The notes under the pieces: model-generated
Told to the model about the DNA's origin: nothing
Databases searched by the model: none
Seen by the model: the letters and a program-made list of their open reading frames with translations, nothing else
Assembly: GCA_040222185.1 (NCBI GenBank)
Contig: JAVKDP010000107.1
Location: forward strand, 16,559-80,558
Source of the DNA: JAVKDP01 sp040222185
Lineage (GTDB): Bacteria; Bacteroidota; Rhodothermia; Balneolales; Balneolaceae
DNA: 64,000 bases
Direction: 5' to 3'
Position numbers and translations under genes: made by a program
Shown: in pieces, positions 1 to 9,080 of the stretch
Numbering within the stretch: position 1 is the stretch's first letter
Layout of the letters: each line of letters starts with the position of its first letter

Positions 1-2792
1 GTGTCAAAACGATTTAGATCCGGATTAAAATTACTTTCTATGCTTAAATCGCCAACTACATTCTCATCAATTGATAGACTTGAGATTCCTAACTCTCCCT
101 GTATCGTTGGTGTTCTTGTTAACGACCGAGTTGTAAACCGCCCATCCAGAATCCCTGAAAAATCAATTCGCCCATTTACTAAATCAGAAATCCTGGCCAG
201 GTTCACATTTTGAATCACATAGTTCACTGAATCTGATGGAAGATTACTAAACACTCCGTCAAAACTTAAAAACTCGGAAAGGTTTGTAAATTCGAAATCC
301 TGAAAAATCAATTTTTGCTGTTCATTATAAACCAGGATCGGAGTCCCCTGGTTAACCCATCTATAAGTATCGCTGCCGAGATCAAAGCTATTTAGATTAA
401 ACTGTATAGAAGTATCGCTTAAGTTCACATTTCCGTTCATTTCGAACTTAGTGTCTTCGGCTATTTGATCAATACTCTGGCTAAACTCAATTGAGTCTTC
501 ATTCATCTCAAGAAGAAACTCTGCGCCATTTCCAGAAATGTAGTCTGTATTCAGGGAAGCTACATTGGCTTGCAACTGGAGCCCTGAAAAGCTTTTTAGG
601 TCTTCTTCATGTCTGAAACTCCCGGTTAGCTGTACATTTATTGAATCGAGCATAAAATTCTTAAATGTAAGTGCTGGATCCAGTATCTCGGCATTAAAAA
701 GAAGTCGGCTTGAATTTATATTCCAATCTGAGTTCATAGTGAAACCAGAACTAAACGCTTCTGAATCCGGGAAATATGAATTAATCAACTCCGTGTCTTT
801 TAAGCTCAAATTCAATGCCACATTTTGATTTCCTGAAATATCATAATCGATCATTGACTCCTCAAAATCACTTAGCCTGATCTCCTCAGCAACCCTTTCT
901 TCAAAGTAAGTCTTCCAATATCTACCCAGGTTGTAAATTTTTTCGGGTGAAAACTCACCAGAAATAGAAACATCTAGTATGGAGGAAGTAAGGCGAAATA
1001 TCCTGTTATTAGATTCAGGCTCAGTGAAATCAGCATATAGCTGATGAGCAGGTAAAGTATCATTACCCACAACAGAGAATGGAACATTTACGCTAAGCTG
1101 CCCATACAAATCATCTCTAGTGCTGCCGTTTAAAAAGAACTCATAATCAACATCGGTTCTGGTACTGGCCATATTATCCAACTGGGTAAGAGCTTTCAGA
1201 TCTATTCCCTCACCCATTCCTGAGAATTCTATTTCCGGTATCGAATCCCTGACATTCACAGTACCAATACCGTCTAACATGGAATTACCATCAATCAATT
1301 TGAAAGAAGGAAATATCAATCCATCTGTCCAGTTCCCGGTAACAGAAAGTGTGTCAATTGAAACTCCATTTATAGAACTGTTATGAAGAAGAATTTCACC
1401 CAATCCGGTTGCATTCCTGAAGTCAGTTGACGAGGTACTGAATGTAGTAATACCTGATAAGTTTGATTCCTCTAGTCGTTCGCTAATCAATCCGCCTAAA
1501 TTCAAAGAGTCGAGTGCTACAGCAAACTCAATAGGAGATTCGTTACCAAGTTCTGCTTTCCCTTCCAGGTTTACAGAACCCCTGTTACTCATCACTGAAA
1601 CCTTGCCATCTATAAAATCTTTATCGCCATGAATCTCTGCTTCATATTGCGACGATAAAATTACCTGCAATTGTAAATCTGTAAGCTCAGGTAAGAATGC
1701 TCTTACATCATTTGAGTCTAGCAGAGCTCCCTCCAGGTTAAATCCATATCCTACCAGTTCTTTGTCTAATGCATTGGTGATATGTCCATAACCAACTAAT
1801 CCACTTTCACCCAGAAGGAGTTGAAACCTGTCTACATTAAGTGAATCAAGAGTACCAATACCATTGAAACTCAAATGAACATTCTTGTTATTTTCAGGAA
1901 AGTCAGGGTAAATGCTTTCAATGTAATCTGCCTGAACAATCAGTTCTTCAAGTGCAATATCCAGCTGAGACTCAAGGATTTGCGAGATCAAATCTTCCTT
2001 GAAAATATCTACCCCATCCGCTTCTCCCCTGAATCGTAGTACTGAATTTCCTTTTCTGATATTGAATGAATTGAACTCTAAAAAGCGTTCATCATTAAAA
2101 ACCTGACCAAATAAACTTATTTCTTCAGCACCTAACTGCGGGCTGTTCATAGTGAGTCTTTCGATATCCAGATAACGTTGTTCTTCACTGTAATCAAGAA
2201 ACAAATCCATCGCTATATTTTGCAGATGAAGACTATCTGACTTAAAAAGCTTTGTGGTATCAGAAACTAAATTCCTGATAATAACTTCTCCATCATACAC
2301 TTTTACAGTTGGAGCAAGAACTTCAACAAATGGCGATACTGCATCTGTAGTATCCACCGATTGAATAAACCCTTCTTTCTTTCTTATTGCGGAAATGAAT
2401 GAAGCATTACTTTCACCGTCGAGTATCATTTTAGGAGAAATTACATTCAAACCTGTTATCACGAAATCATTTCGTAGCAGTGACAGGACATCGAGACTCG
2501 CTGAAATTGTATCTGAAGAGAAAACCGGGGTGTAGGACGAAGAATCTGGATAAAGAGACACATCAGCCAGTTGAAAGCTAAAAGGAATCGTACCTTCGAT
2601 TTCACCAAACTTGAGAACTCCATTATGTTGAGCATTAAATCGTTTTTCGATCCTGTCAGCAATGAAATTCTTAGTAGACTTGAGCTGAAGTACACCAAAA
2701 CCAAGAGAGCCCACTACCAGCAAAGTCACAAGACTTATCCCGATAATGGTCCAAAACTTAGACCATACTTTATGTAACCAGCGTATCGCCAT
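1..2792 (-). CDS. tamB: TamB-like translocation/assembly module protein (partial, C-terminus beyond window)
   Basis: An open minus-strand frame runs from an ATG at 2792 off the left edge, giving about 930 residues without a stop. It opens with a short basic tail and one TM helix (about residues 12-33), followed by a long beta-rich region with many short Asp/Asn/Ser-rich strands and repeated phrases such as LDSLNLGG and NGVSIDTLSV. This is the signature of AsmA/TamB-type proteins, which bridge the periplasm and carry lipid or assist outer-membrane protein assembly. The diagnostic C-terminal TamB domain lies outside the window, so an AsmA-family relative is not excluded. Only 2 bp separate it from the aroB stop, so it is the last visible gene of the rqcH-aroK-aroB operon. 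Confidence 0.8.
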   Translation of the reverse strand, partial: MAIRWLHKVWSKFWTIIGISLVTLLVVGSLGFGVLQLKSTKNFIADRIEKRFNAQHNGVLKFGEIEGTIPFSFQLADVSLYPDSSSYTPVFSSDTISASLDVLSLLRNDFVITGLNVISPKMILDGESNASFISAIRKKEGFIQSVDTTDAVSPFVEVLAPTVKVYDGEVIIRNLVSDTTKLFKSDSLHLQNIAMDLFLDYSEEQRYLDIERLTMNSPQLGAEEISLFGQVFNDERFLEFNSFNIRKGNSVLRFRGEADGVDIFKEDLISQILESQLDIALEELIVQADYIESIYPDFPENNKNVHLSFNGIGTLDSLNVDRFQLLLGESGLVGYGHITNALDKELVGYGFNLEGALLDSNDVRAFLPELTDLQLQVILSSQYEAEIHGDKDFIDGKVSVMSNRGSVNLEGKAELGNESPIEFAVALDSLNLGGLISERLEESNLSGITTFSTSSTDFRNATGLGEILLHNSSINGVSIDTLSVTGNWTDGLIFPSFKLIDGNSMLDGIGTVNVRDSIPEIEFSGMGEGIDLKALTQLDNMASTRTDVDYEFFLNGSTRDDLYGQLSVNVPFSVVGNDTLPAHQLYADFTEPESNNRIFRLTSSILDVSISGEFSPEKIYNLGRYWKTYFEERVAEEIRLSDFEESMIDYDISGNQNVALNLSLKDTELINSYFPDSEAFSSGFTMNSDWNINSSRLLFNAEILDPALTFKNFMLDSINVQLTGSFRHEEDLKSFSGLQLQANVASLNTDYISGNGAEFLLEMNEDSIEFSQSIDQIAEDTKFEMNGNVNLSDTSIQFNLNSFDLGSDTYRWVNQGTPILVYNEQQKLIFQDFEFTNLSEFLSFDGVFSNLPSDSVNYVIQNVNLARISDLVNGRIDFSGILDGRFTTRSLTRTPTIQGELGISSLSIDENVVGDLSIESNFNPDLNRFD

Positions 2793-2794
2793 AT

Positions 2795-3889
2795 TTAATT
2801 AAACTCCGATGTAAGGAATTGCCAGCTTTTTTCAATTAATGAGGTTTCTTCGAAAGTTTGAACAATAGGTTTCTCAATATCTTTCAATAAAACCAACCTG
2901 ATTGTCTGATTTTTAACTTTCTTGTCTCTTAACATCAATTCTGTTAATTCGCCAGTATCGTTACCAATTTCTCTTAATGAAAAATCATACAACGATTTAA
3001 ATTGACTTAAATTGGCTATATCGATATTTGCTCCCAAACTATTTGAAGCTGCAACAGCTCCAAACATTCCGGCGAATACTGCTTCACCATGTGAGTACAT
3101 TTGGAACTTTCCTTTTTGCTCTATTACATGAGCATAAGTATGTCCAAAATTCAAAAACTCGCGAACTCCTGATTCCAAAACATCTTTGGAAACAATAGTA
3201 CACTTAATACCTGCACTTTTTTCAATCAAAGGAATCCATTTTTCGGGAAGTGCAAATGATTTACCTGATACCAGTTCATTGATCTCAGACAAAATCTTCG
3301 AGTCTTCTATCATTCCATATTTGATAATTTCACTTAGTCCATTCACCCATTCTTTTTTATCCAGGGTTTTGAGAAAATTAACATCTGCAAATACACCTTT
3401 CGGCTGATAAAAAGAACCAATTAGATTTTTCCCTGTGCTATGATTTACCCCGGTTTTCCCTCCGATTGAGCTATCAACCATTGCCAACAACGTTGTGGGA
3501 ACATGAAAAAGCGGAATACCTCTCAATACTGAAGCGGCAACAAAACCAACCAGATCTCCAACCACTCCACCACCTATAGCCATAAGAGGAGTTGATCTCT
3601 CCACTCCATTTTCAAGTATAAAATCTACTATCCTTGAAAACTGATCCAGGCTTTTACTCTTCTCGCCGGAGGGTACAACATATAGTATGATCTTGGAAAA
3701 GCTCTCACTCAAGTGCTTGTTTATGTACTCATTGTGCAGTTTATACACTTTTTCATCAATAACTATGAATAGCTTCGAACGACTGAATCGGTTAGAGATG
3801 TACTGAGCTGCACGATCTAAAACATCAACACCTACAGTAATATAATATTCATCAGATGAAGATATTTTTACTGAGATTTTATTAGACAT
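2795..3889 (-). CDS. aroB: 3-dehydroquinate synthase
   Basis: This 364-residue protein, the usual AroB length, converts DAHP to 3-dehydroquinate in the second step of the cytoplasmic shikimate pathway, using NAD+ and a divalent metal. Visible hallmarks are PSGEKSK (73-79), the NAD-binding loop GGGVVGD (106-112), the DSSIGGKTGVN motif (139-149) and the metal ligands E187 (SEIIKYG), H250 (NFGHTYAH) and H267 (YSHGEA). All catalytic motifs appear intact. Its start overlaps the end of aroK by 8 bp, so two consecutive shikimate-pathway steps are coupled here, although aroB acts before aroK and not directly upstream of it in the pathway. Confidence 0.97.
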   Translation of the reverse strand: MSNKISVKISSSDEYYITVGVDVLDRAAQYISNRFSRSKLFIVIDEKVYKLHNEYINKHLSESFSKIILYVVPSGEKSKSLDQFSRIVDFILENGVERSTPLMAIGGGVVGDLVGFVAASVLRGIPLFHVPTTLLAMVDSSIGGKTGVNHSTGKNLIGSFYQPKGVFADVNFLKTLDKKEWVNGLSEIIKYGMIEDSKILSEINELVSGKSFALPEKWIPLIEKSAGIKCTIVSKDVLESGVREFLNFGHTYAHVIEQKGKFQMYSHGEAVFAGMFGAVAASNSLGANIDIANLSQFKSLYDFSLREIGNDTGELTELMLRDKKVKNQTIRLVLLKDIEKPIVQTFEETSLIEKSWQFLTSEFN

Positions 3890-4445
3890 GCCTTTTAATT
3901 TTTTTGATCACTTTTTGCACCTTGTCCTTAATGTCTAAGCTTTCGTCATTTTCGAATTTAATTTGAGCTTGTTCATAGAGTGCTTTACGAGATGAATATA
4001 AGGCTTTAAGCTCTCTAAAGAGAGTTTCTTCCGATTTTAATTTACCTGATTCATCTAACAGAATTGGGCGTTTCTTATTTCGCATAACACGCTTTAAAAT
4101 TATGTCCATGGGCGTATCGATAAAAACGAGTAAGCCATGCAGTTTCAAATGATCCACAACTCTTTGATTATGCAGGGCACCTCCACCTAGCGCAATAACA
4201 CCTTTGAACTCTCTCGTTAGCTGAAGCAGGTATTCCCACTCCTTTTCCCGAAAATAATCCTCTCCCTTTTCCTTGAAAATCTCACTTATAGTGCTTCTTT
4301 CCTTTTCTTCTATAAACTGATCCAAATCCATAAATGGAAAATCCAGGCTCTTTGAAAGCTCATAGCCAATCTTACTTTTCCCGGTACCCATAAATCCGCA
4401 CATGAATATTGAGTCCTTAAAACGTGCTAGTCGATAATTATTCAT
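3882..4445 (-). CDS. aroK: Shikimate kinase
   Basis: This 187-residue P-loop kinase phosphorylates shikimate at the 3-position with ATP. The Walker A motif GFMGTGKS is at 17-24, shikimate-binding FMDLDQF at 38-44 with D40 and D42, the FREKEWE segment with Arg66 at 65-71, and the glycine triplet GGGA at 87-90. The lid region follows as KKRPIL. Length and motifs fit the AroK/AroL family. The gene overlaps rqcH upstream by 4 bp and aroB downstream by 8 bp, which suggests translational coupling in one transcript. Confidence 0.96.
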   Translation of the reverse strand: MNNYRLARFKDSIFMCGFMGTGKSKIGYELSKSLDFPFMDLDQFIEEKERSTISEIFKEKGEDYFREKEWEYLLQLTREFKGVIALGGGALHNQRVVDHLKLHGLLVFIDTPMDIILKRVMRNKKRPILLDESGKLKSEETLFRELKALYSSRKALYEQAQIKFENDESLDIKDKVQKVIKKIKRHV

Positions 4446-6019
4446 TCATTCGGATTTTTTGGTTTTACCAGCTCCACTTCTTCTTTTTGAACAATAACTG
4501 CACCAGGAGCTGCTCCTTTTGGTTTTCTTACGAACTTCCTTTTAGTAAAAATTACTGGTACCAACTCAGAACCCTTCGCTTTCGAATTAAAAGCCGCATA
4601 AGATGCTGCTTCTTCAATAATATACTTTTCGGGCATCCCTTTATTATTCTTCATTCGAATAACCAGGTGAGATCCCGGAACACCCCTGGCATGCATCCAA
4701 ATATCTTCTTTATGAGAAAGCTGTACCAATTTATCATTACTTCTTGAATTCTTACCGATCCATACCTGGTACCCATTTATCTCGAATTTATGAAATGGAA
4801 GGTTTGGTTCATCAACCGATTTCTTCGAAACTCCTAGCGCCTCCAATTCTTTGTTAAACTTCTTCTTCCATTCCCCTATATCCCGTAAATGCCCTGCATC
4901 TTCTATTTGTTCTAACATTGTTTTAAGTCTTTTTTTCCTTGCTTCAATAGCAGGAATTCTTTCCAACGCTTGCTCATATGACTTCAATGAACTGGAAGAT
5001 CTTTTATAATACTTCTCAGCTGATTCGACTATAGAAATATTAGGATCGACTTTTATTTCAATTTCTTCTCCCTGCTTATATAAATCATTTACAATAAGCT
5101 TATCATTTTCAGGTTGGCCAAGGTGAGCATTTGCCATTAATAAGTGGCCATATTTCTCATACAACTCAGATTTTTCTATTCCTTTATCAGCCTGCTCCAG
5201 ATTCTTAAGGGAAGAATCTAACCTCTTTAATTGTCTCTTAAGAGTTTTTTTGTATTCTCCTTTAACCTGCTTGAGTCTTTGGTTATGAGAGTAATTTCTA
5301 TGCCGATAAAGAATCAGGTCATTAACGGAGCTAAACTCCTCCACGGTAGGGATAGGCAAAACAGACTCGTTTAGTAGTGTAACTTCCCCATTTTCAAGTA
5401 GGCGAAAAACAGGCTCATTTTCGAGTTTCCTTGTTACCGATTTTGCAAACTCTACAATAGTAGGAGTATCTTTTCCTTCCAGGCCGTTTAACTGTATTAG
5501 CTCTTGTAAATTAGCTCTTGGTAATAATGGGTTAGCATGAAGAAGTATTTGCTTCGGATCTGTTGAAGTATCTAAACTTTTAAAAAAATCAACCTTTTTT
5601 GGAGATGGAACCTTCTCATCTATTGTATCATGATCCTTAAAAGTCTGTTGAATTATGTCATCTTTTACCAGGAATGCGTTCGACTGATTACTAAATAGCT
5701 TAAACCAAAGCTCATATTCGTTTTCAAACTGTATCATTACTATCCTGTCGCTCTCGCTTACATTAATATCCAGGATAGGAACACCATATATTTCCCGAAA
5801 GAACTTAATGGTATTAGATTTTTTAGCACCTCTGTCTATATCTGAGAATAATGCGATGTTTCCTGGGGTAGAACTAAAAATTAATCTGAAACTTTCTTCT
5901 CTACCTTCGATAAAAAGCTCAAGTAAGTTTTTGAAAGGTGTGATTATCTGACTTATAACACAATCTGATAATTTGTTTTTCAGTTCTTTCTTTAAATATA
6001 TTAATTCGTAATAATTCAT
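4442..6019 (-). CDS. rqcH: NFACT family ribosome quality control protein (RqcH/Rqc2 homologue)
   Basis: A protein of about 525 residues with the NFACT layout: an N-terminal NFACT-N domain, a central coiled coil (about 250-400, rich in K, L and E) and a C-terminal NFACT-R/DUF814 domain with DIWMHARGVPGSHLVIR and FTKRKFVRKPKGAAPGAV. RqcH binds obstructed 50S subunits with peptidyl-tRNA and recruits Ala-tRNA to add C-terminal alanine tails. The acidic-basic pair SDR near residues 91-92 matches the Asp-Arg pair known to be needed for tailing in Bacillus RqcH. The ATG at 6019 is preceded in frame by a GTG at 6022, so the start is ambiguous by one codon. Older annotations call this family fibronectin-binding. 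It is the first gene of the operon. Confidence 0.9.
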   Translation of the reverse strand: MNYYELIYLKKELKNKLSDCVISQIITPFKNLLELFIEGREESFRLIFSSTPGNIALFSDIDRGAKKSNTIKFFREIYGVPILDINVSESDRIVMIQFENEYELWFKLFSNQSNAFLVKDDIIQQTFKDHDTIDEKVPSPKKVDFFKSLDTSTDPKQILLHANPLLPRANLQELIQLNGLEGKDTPTIVEFAKSVTRKLENEPVFRLLENGEVTLLNESVLPIPTVEEFSSVNDLILYRHRNYSHNQRLKQVKGEYKKTLKRQLKRLDSSLKNLEQADKGIEKSELYEKYGHLLMANAHLGQPENDKLIVNDLYKQGEEIEIKVDPNISIVESAEKYYKRSSSSLKSYEQALERIPAIEARKKRLKTMLEQIEDAGHLRDIGEWKKKFNKELEALGVSKKSVDEPNLPFHKFEINGYQVWIGKNSRSNDKLVQLSHKEDIWMHARGVPGSHLVIRMKNNKGMPEKYIIEEAASYAAFNSKAKGSELVPVIFTKRKFVRKPKGAAPGAVIVQKEEVELVKPKNPNE

Positions 6020-6057
6020 CACTTCATTGTAGAATGTGAAAGTCTTATAAGCTACTT

Positions 6058-6711
6058 ATGCACTATCCAATTTTTAATTCTATTGTAAATTCAGTTAATA
6101 CTCAACTTGAAAAGCGTGGTGTACTAAGCAAGAAATTTAGAACGTGGGAAGATAATAAGATTAATGCCATTGGCTTGGAACTTATTATAGATCTTCAAAA
6201 AACATCCAACTTCATTCAGGCTCTATCTGTCAATTTTGATTGGGACAGTTTTAGAGAAGCATCGGTTGCTCAAAATTTAGAGGGAATGGACAAACACCCA
6301 TTCCTGAAGCTAAAACAACTCTCCTCCGCATCAGTTAAACCCACCATCGATGTTGAGATGTCCTGGATATTCAATATTGAGGTTTGCCAACCAGAATTAC
6401 CGGGAAAAGAAGGTAATTACAGAATTGAACAGGCAAGTAAGTGGATGGAATCTATTAGTAAAGAGATCAATTCGCTTCTTCAAAAAGAAAATATCATTAC
6501 CCGCTGGCATATCGAAATCGAAGGCAATGAAAAGGGAAAGTACCTATCAGCAATTAATCTGATCTCCTATTTTCAGTATGAGTTATCCGACACAAAAACA
6601 GTAAATGAAATCCAGGCATTAGTTACACGCCGATTACAGGATTTATTACTCAAAGCCAGCCTTGTAATTAATAAGTGTGATGGTATCCTGGAAGAAACTG
6701 TAGCTGCATAG
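6058..6711 (+). CDS. Hypothetical protein (217 aa), no recognised family
   Basis: A complete 217-residue ORF with no signal peptide or TM segment, so probably cytoplasmic. It starts MHYPIFNSIVN and mixes helical and beta-like stretches. The C-terminal third contains a long predicted helix around ALVTRRLQDLLLKASLVINK. I recognise no catalytic motif. It is transcribed divergently from rqcH with only about 35 bp between the two starts, so their promoters must overlap or lie inside the neighbouring gene. Natural codon use and the lack of any better frame support it as a real gene. It is possibly restricted to this lineage. Confidence 0.7.
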   Translation: MHYPIFNSIVNSVNTQLEKRGVLSKKFRTWEDNKINAIGLELIIDLQKTSNFIQALSVNFDWDSFREASVAQNLEGMDKHPFLKLKQLSSASVKPTIDVEMSWIFNIEVCQPELPGKEGNYRIEQASKWMESISKEINSLLQKENIITRWHIEIEGNEKGKYLSAINLISYFQYELSDTKTVNEIQALVTRRLQDLLLKASLVINKCDGILEETVAA

Positions 6712-6750
6712 CTAGTTTCAATGTTCCTGAAGTAATCTCATTAGCTACCA

Positions 6751-6783
6751 GACAAAAAAAAGGCTTCGATTTTGTCGAAGCCT
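6751..6783 (-). terminator. Intrinsic terminator of the mini-ribosomal-protein gene
   Basis: A perfect 9-bp stem (AGGCTTCGA at 6761-6769, TCGAAGCCT at 6775-6783) closes a 5-nt loop. Read on the minus strand it is followed by seven T residues, the layout of a Rho-independent terminator, 5 bp after the stop codon of the 30-aa gene. On the plus strand it lacks a T tract. Confidence 0.85.
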
Positions 6784-6788
6784 AAAAA

Positions 6789-6881
6789 TTACTTTTTCTT
6801 CTTATGCCTGTTTTTTCTCAGGCGCTTTTTACGCTTATGCTTTGCAATTTTTGCGCGCTTTCTTTTTTTACCACTTGGCAT
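6789..6881 (-). CDS. Cox24/AURKAIP1-domain ribosomal mini-protein (mS38/bS22-like), 30 aa
   Basis: A 30-residue ORF from ATG 6881 to TAA 6789 encodes a peptide in which over half the residues are Lys or Arg. It starts MPSGKKRKRAKIAKHKRKK and ends in RKNRHKKKK. This matches the very short AURKAIP1/COX24-domain proteins seen throughout Bacteroidetes, which are related to mitochondrial mS38 and mycobacterial bS22 and sit on the small ribosomal subunit near the decoding region. Composition, intact frame and an intrinsic terminator directly after the stop support a functional gene. It lies downstream of the HU gene in the same orientation and could share its transcript. Confidence 0.85.
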   Translation of the reverse strand: MPSGKKRKRAKIAKHKRKKRLRKNRHKKKK

Positions 6882-6963
6882 AAATAATTACCTAAAATCT
6901 TTGGGTTGTTTTTTTCTGTTCGAACAGACTCCAAAAGTAAGAACTTTTTACTGGTTTATGAAA

Positions 6964-7257
6964 TCAATTTTTAGAAGAAATCGATTCATTAACAAGTTCT
7001 TTAAATTCTTTCGACATTTTAAGTACAGGAGCGTACTGTTCAGGTACGATTACCTCTACATTTGTTTTGGGATTTCTAGCCACTCTCTGGGCTCTTTTAA
7101 CTACCTTGAAACTACCGAATCCTCTGAGTTCAATATTTTCACCTCGCTTCATAGAGTCAATTACTGTTTCTATGAAACCATTAACAACTGCCTCTGTTTC
7201 TACCTTTGTTAACCCCACCGACGACGATATTATGTCTACTATGTCTGCTTTAGTCAT
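6964..7257 (-). CDS. HU/IHF family DNA-binding protein
   Basis: A 97-residue nucleoid protein of the HU/IHF family, which dimerises and bends DNA without strong sequence specificity. It opens with MTKADIVDII and a helical dimerisation region, followed by the saddle motif LRGFGSFKVVKRAQ and the DNA-contacting arm RVARNPKT (about 58-65). The arm ends in a conserved Asn-Pro that intercalates in the minor groove. A short C-terminal extension (ELVNESISSKN) exceeds the roughly 90-residue norm only slightly. HU, IHF-alpha and IHF-beta cannot be told apart by sight. It is divergent from the symporter gene across 183 bp. Confidence 0.93.
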   Translation of the reverse strand: MTKADIVDIISSSVGLTKVETEAVVNGFIETVIDSMKRGENIELRGFGSFKVVKRAQRVARNPKTNVEVIVPEQYAPVLKMSKEFKELVNESISSKN

Positions 7258-7440
7258 ATCTATAGCTTTATTTTCGAATATTGTAAATCAATTTCCATTG
7301 CCAACAAAATAAAAAATACAAATCGTTCATTTTAGATCATACAATTTCAAATTTATTAATCTTATTTGATCTCTTAAACTTTCCTAAATGTTTTTTACTT
7401 TGTCGCAGCTAAAAACAATTCAAAATAAAAAAGTTAATGC

Positions 7441-9075
7441 ATGGAAACTTTTGAGAATATCGTAGGCACTGTTAACGATCTTGTTTGGAGTACTCCCTCC
7501 TTCTTCCCTTTTATGGTGGCCGTACTTTTAGGGTTCGGGATTTTTATTACTCTAAAACTTGGTTTTGTTCAGATTCGCCAATTCGGACATGGTATCAAAT
7601 CTGTTATGGGTAAATATGACCAGGCTGATGCTGTTGGTGATGTAAACCATTTTCAGGCATTAACTACTGCTCTTTCTGCTACAGTAGGTATTGGTAATAT
7701 TGCTGGTGTTGCTATTGCAATCCATTATGGAGGCCCGGGTGCACTGTTCTGGATGTGGGTTACCGCTTTCTTTGGAATGGCTGTAAAGTATACCGAATGT
7801 ACTCTAGCGGTAAAGTATAGAGTCCAAAACGATGACGGTTCTGTTTCTGGTGGACCGATGTACTATATCGAAAAGGGATTAGGCGAAAACTGGAAATGGT
7901 TAGCAGTATTTTTTGCTGCTATGGCAGTTATCTGTTCCTTTTTAACAGGAAACGCAGTACAAGCCAACACAGTAGCAGATACCTTAAACAGTACCTTTGC
8001 AGTTCCTGGATGGATTACAGGTTTAGCTACCGCTTCAGTTGTTGGGGTAGTTATTATCGGTGGTATTAAAAGAATTGGTAAAGTTACAGCCACCCTGATG
8101 CCAATAATGGCTCTAATATATGTACTGGGTGCATTGATCATTTTATTTTTGAACTATGACAAAGTGCTTCCAGCATTTGGAACAATTTTAGAATACGCAT
8201 TTACTCCAAAGGCTGGTGCATTTGGTGTTGGCTCTGGATTATTTCTGACAACATTAGTTTGGGGTATTAAACGAGGTTTATTTTCTAATGAAGCAGGACA
8301 AGGTTCAGCTCCTATTGCACATGGTGCTGCTAAAACAAAGGAACCTGTTCGTGAAGGTGTTGTTGCACTATTAGAACCATTTATTGATACACTTGTTGTT
8401 TGTACAATGACCGGGTTAGTAATCGTAAGTACAGGTGTTTGGGATATGAAACACGAAGTACCGTTTACTACTAAGGCACAAGGTGCTACTATAGAAATTG
8501 ACGCAGGTAGTATCCTGACCTTTGCTGCTGGTGACGCTACCAATGGAACTGTTGAAAGAAACGACCATGAAATGGGAACCTTCTATTACGATGAAGCACA
8601 AACAAGACCATTTGATGGTACTATTGAGGTTCTGGAAAACGGAACTGTAGATATTCAATCAGCTACTGGTAGCCAAATTGAAACCATTTATTCAAGCCAT
8701 ATAGAGAATGGAGCACCTTTAACTGCATTAGCATTTGAGAAAGGTCTTGGACCAATTTTCCCAGGCGGTAAATACATTGTTACTCTTTGTGTAATTCTCT
8801 TTGGAGTATCCACTGCAATAAGTTGGAGTTACTATGGTGACAGATCAATACAGTACCTTGCTGGTGATAAATCTATTATCTATTACAAAATGGTGTATTT
8901 AGTTATGCACTTTATTGGTGCAGTACTGGCATTGGAAACCGTATGGGCTATTGGTGATATTGCGCTAGGTTTAATGACTTTCCCTAATATCATTGCACTG
9001 TTTGCGTTATCTGGTGTAGTTGCTACAGCCAGCAAAACGTATTTCGCTAAGATGAAAGAATACGAATCTAAATAG
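7441..9075 (+). CDS. Alanine/glycine:cation (Na+) symporter, AGCS family
   Basis: A 544-residue integral membrane transporter of the AGCS family, importing alanine or glycine with Na+ (or H+). The family signature SATVGIGNIAGVA sits near residue 80, followed by FGMAVKYTEC and GGPMYYIEKG. The sequence RGLFSNEAGQGSAPIAH (about 280-296) is the second strongly conserved block. Unusually, about 80 residues (338-420) rich in Thr, Asp, Glu and Gly separate the helices around STGVWDM and the conserved GAPLTALAFE segment. This soluble insert explains the length above the usual 450-490. It is followed 5 bp later by upp, so the two are probably co-transcribed. Confidence 0.93.
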   Translation: METFENIVGTVNDLVWSTPSFFPFMVAVLLGFGIFITLKLGFVQIRQFGHGIKSVMGKYDQADAVGDVNHFQALTTALSATVGIGNIAGVAIAIHYGGPGALFWMWVTAFFGMAVKYTECTLAVKYRVQNDDGSVSGGPMYYIEKGLGENWKWLAVFFAAMAVICSFLTGNAVQANTVADTLNSTFAVPGWITGLATASVVGVVIIGGIKRIGKVTATLMPIMALIYVLGALIILFLNYDKVLPAFGTILEYAFTPKAGAFGVGSGLFLTTLVWGIKRGLFSNEAGQGSAPIAHGAAKTKEPVREGVVALLEPFIDTLVVCTMTGLVIVSTGVWDMKHEVPFTTKAQGATIEIDAGSILTFAAGDATNGTVERNDHEMGTFYYDEAQTRPFDGTIEVLENGTVDIQSATGSQIETIYSSHIENGAPLTALAFEKGLGPIFPGGKYIVTLCVILFGVSTAISWSYYGDRSIQYLAGDKSIIYYKMVYLVMHFIGAVLALETVWAIGDIALGLMTFPNIIALFALSGVVATASKTYFAKMKEYESK

Positions 9076-9080
9076 CACCA

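Noticed and set aside
1..828. Plus-strand ORFs at 1-213 and 565-828
   Set aside because: They lie inside the long continuous minus-strand tamB-like frame and have no recognisable protein content.
6772..7212. 146-aa plus-strand ORF
   Set aside because: Phe-rich translation antisense to the HU gene and the 30-aa ribosomal gene; both of those have clear identities.
7405..7416. TACTTTG upstream of the AGCS gene as a Bacteroidetes -7 promoter box
   Set aside because: Spacing within the box is one base short of TAnnTTTG and no convincing -33 element is seen.
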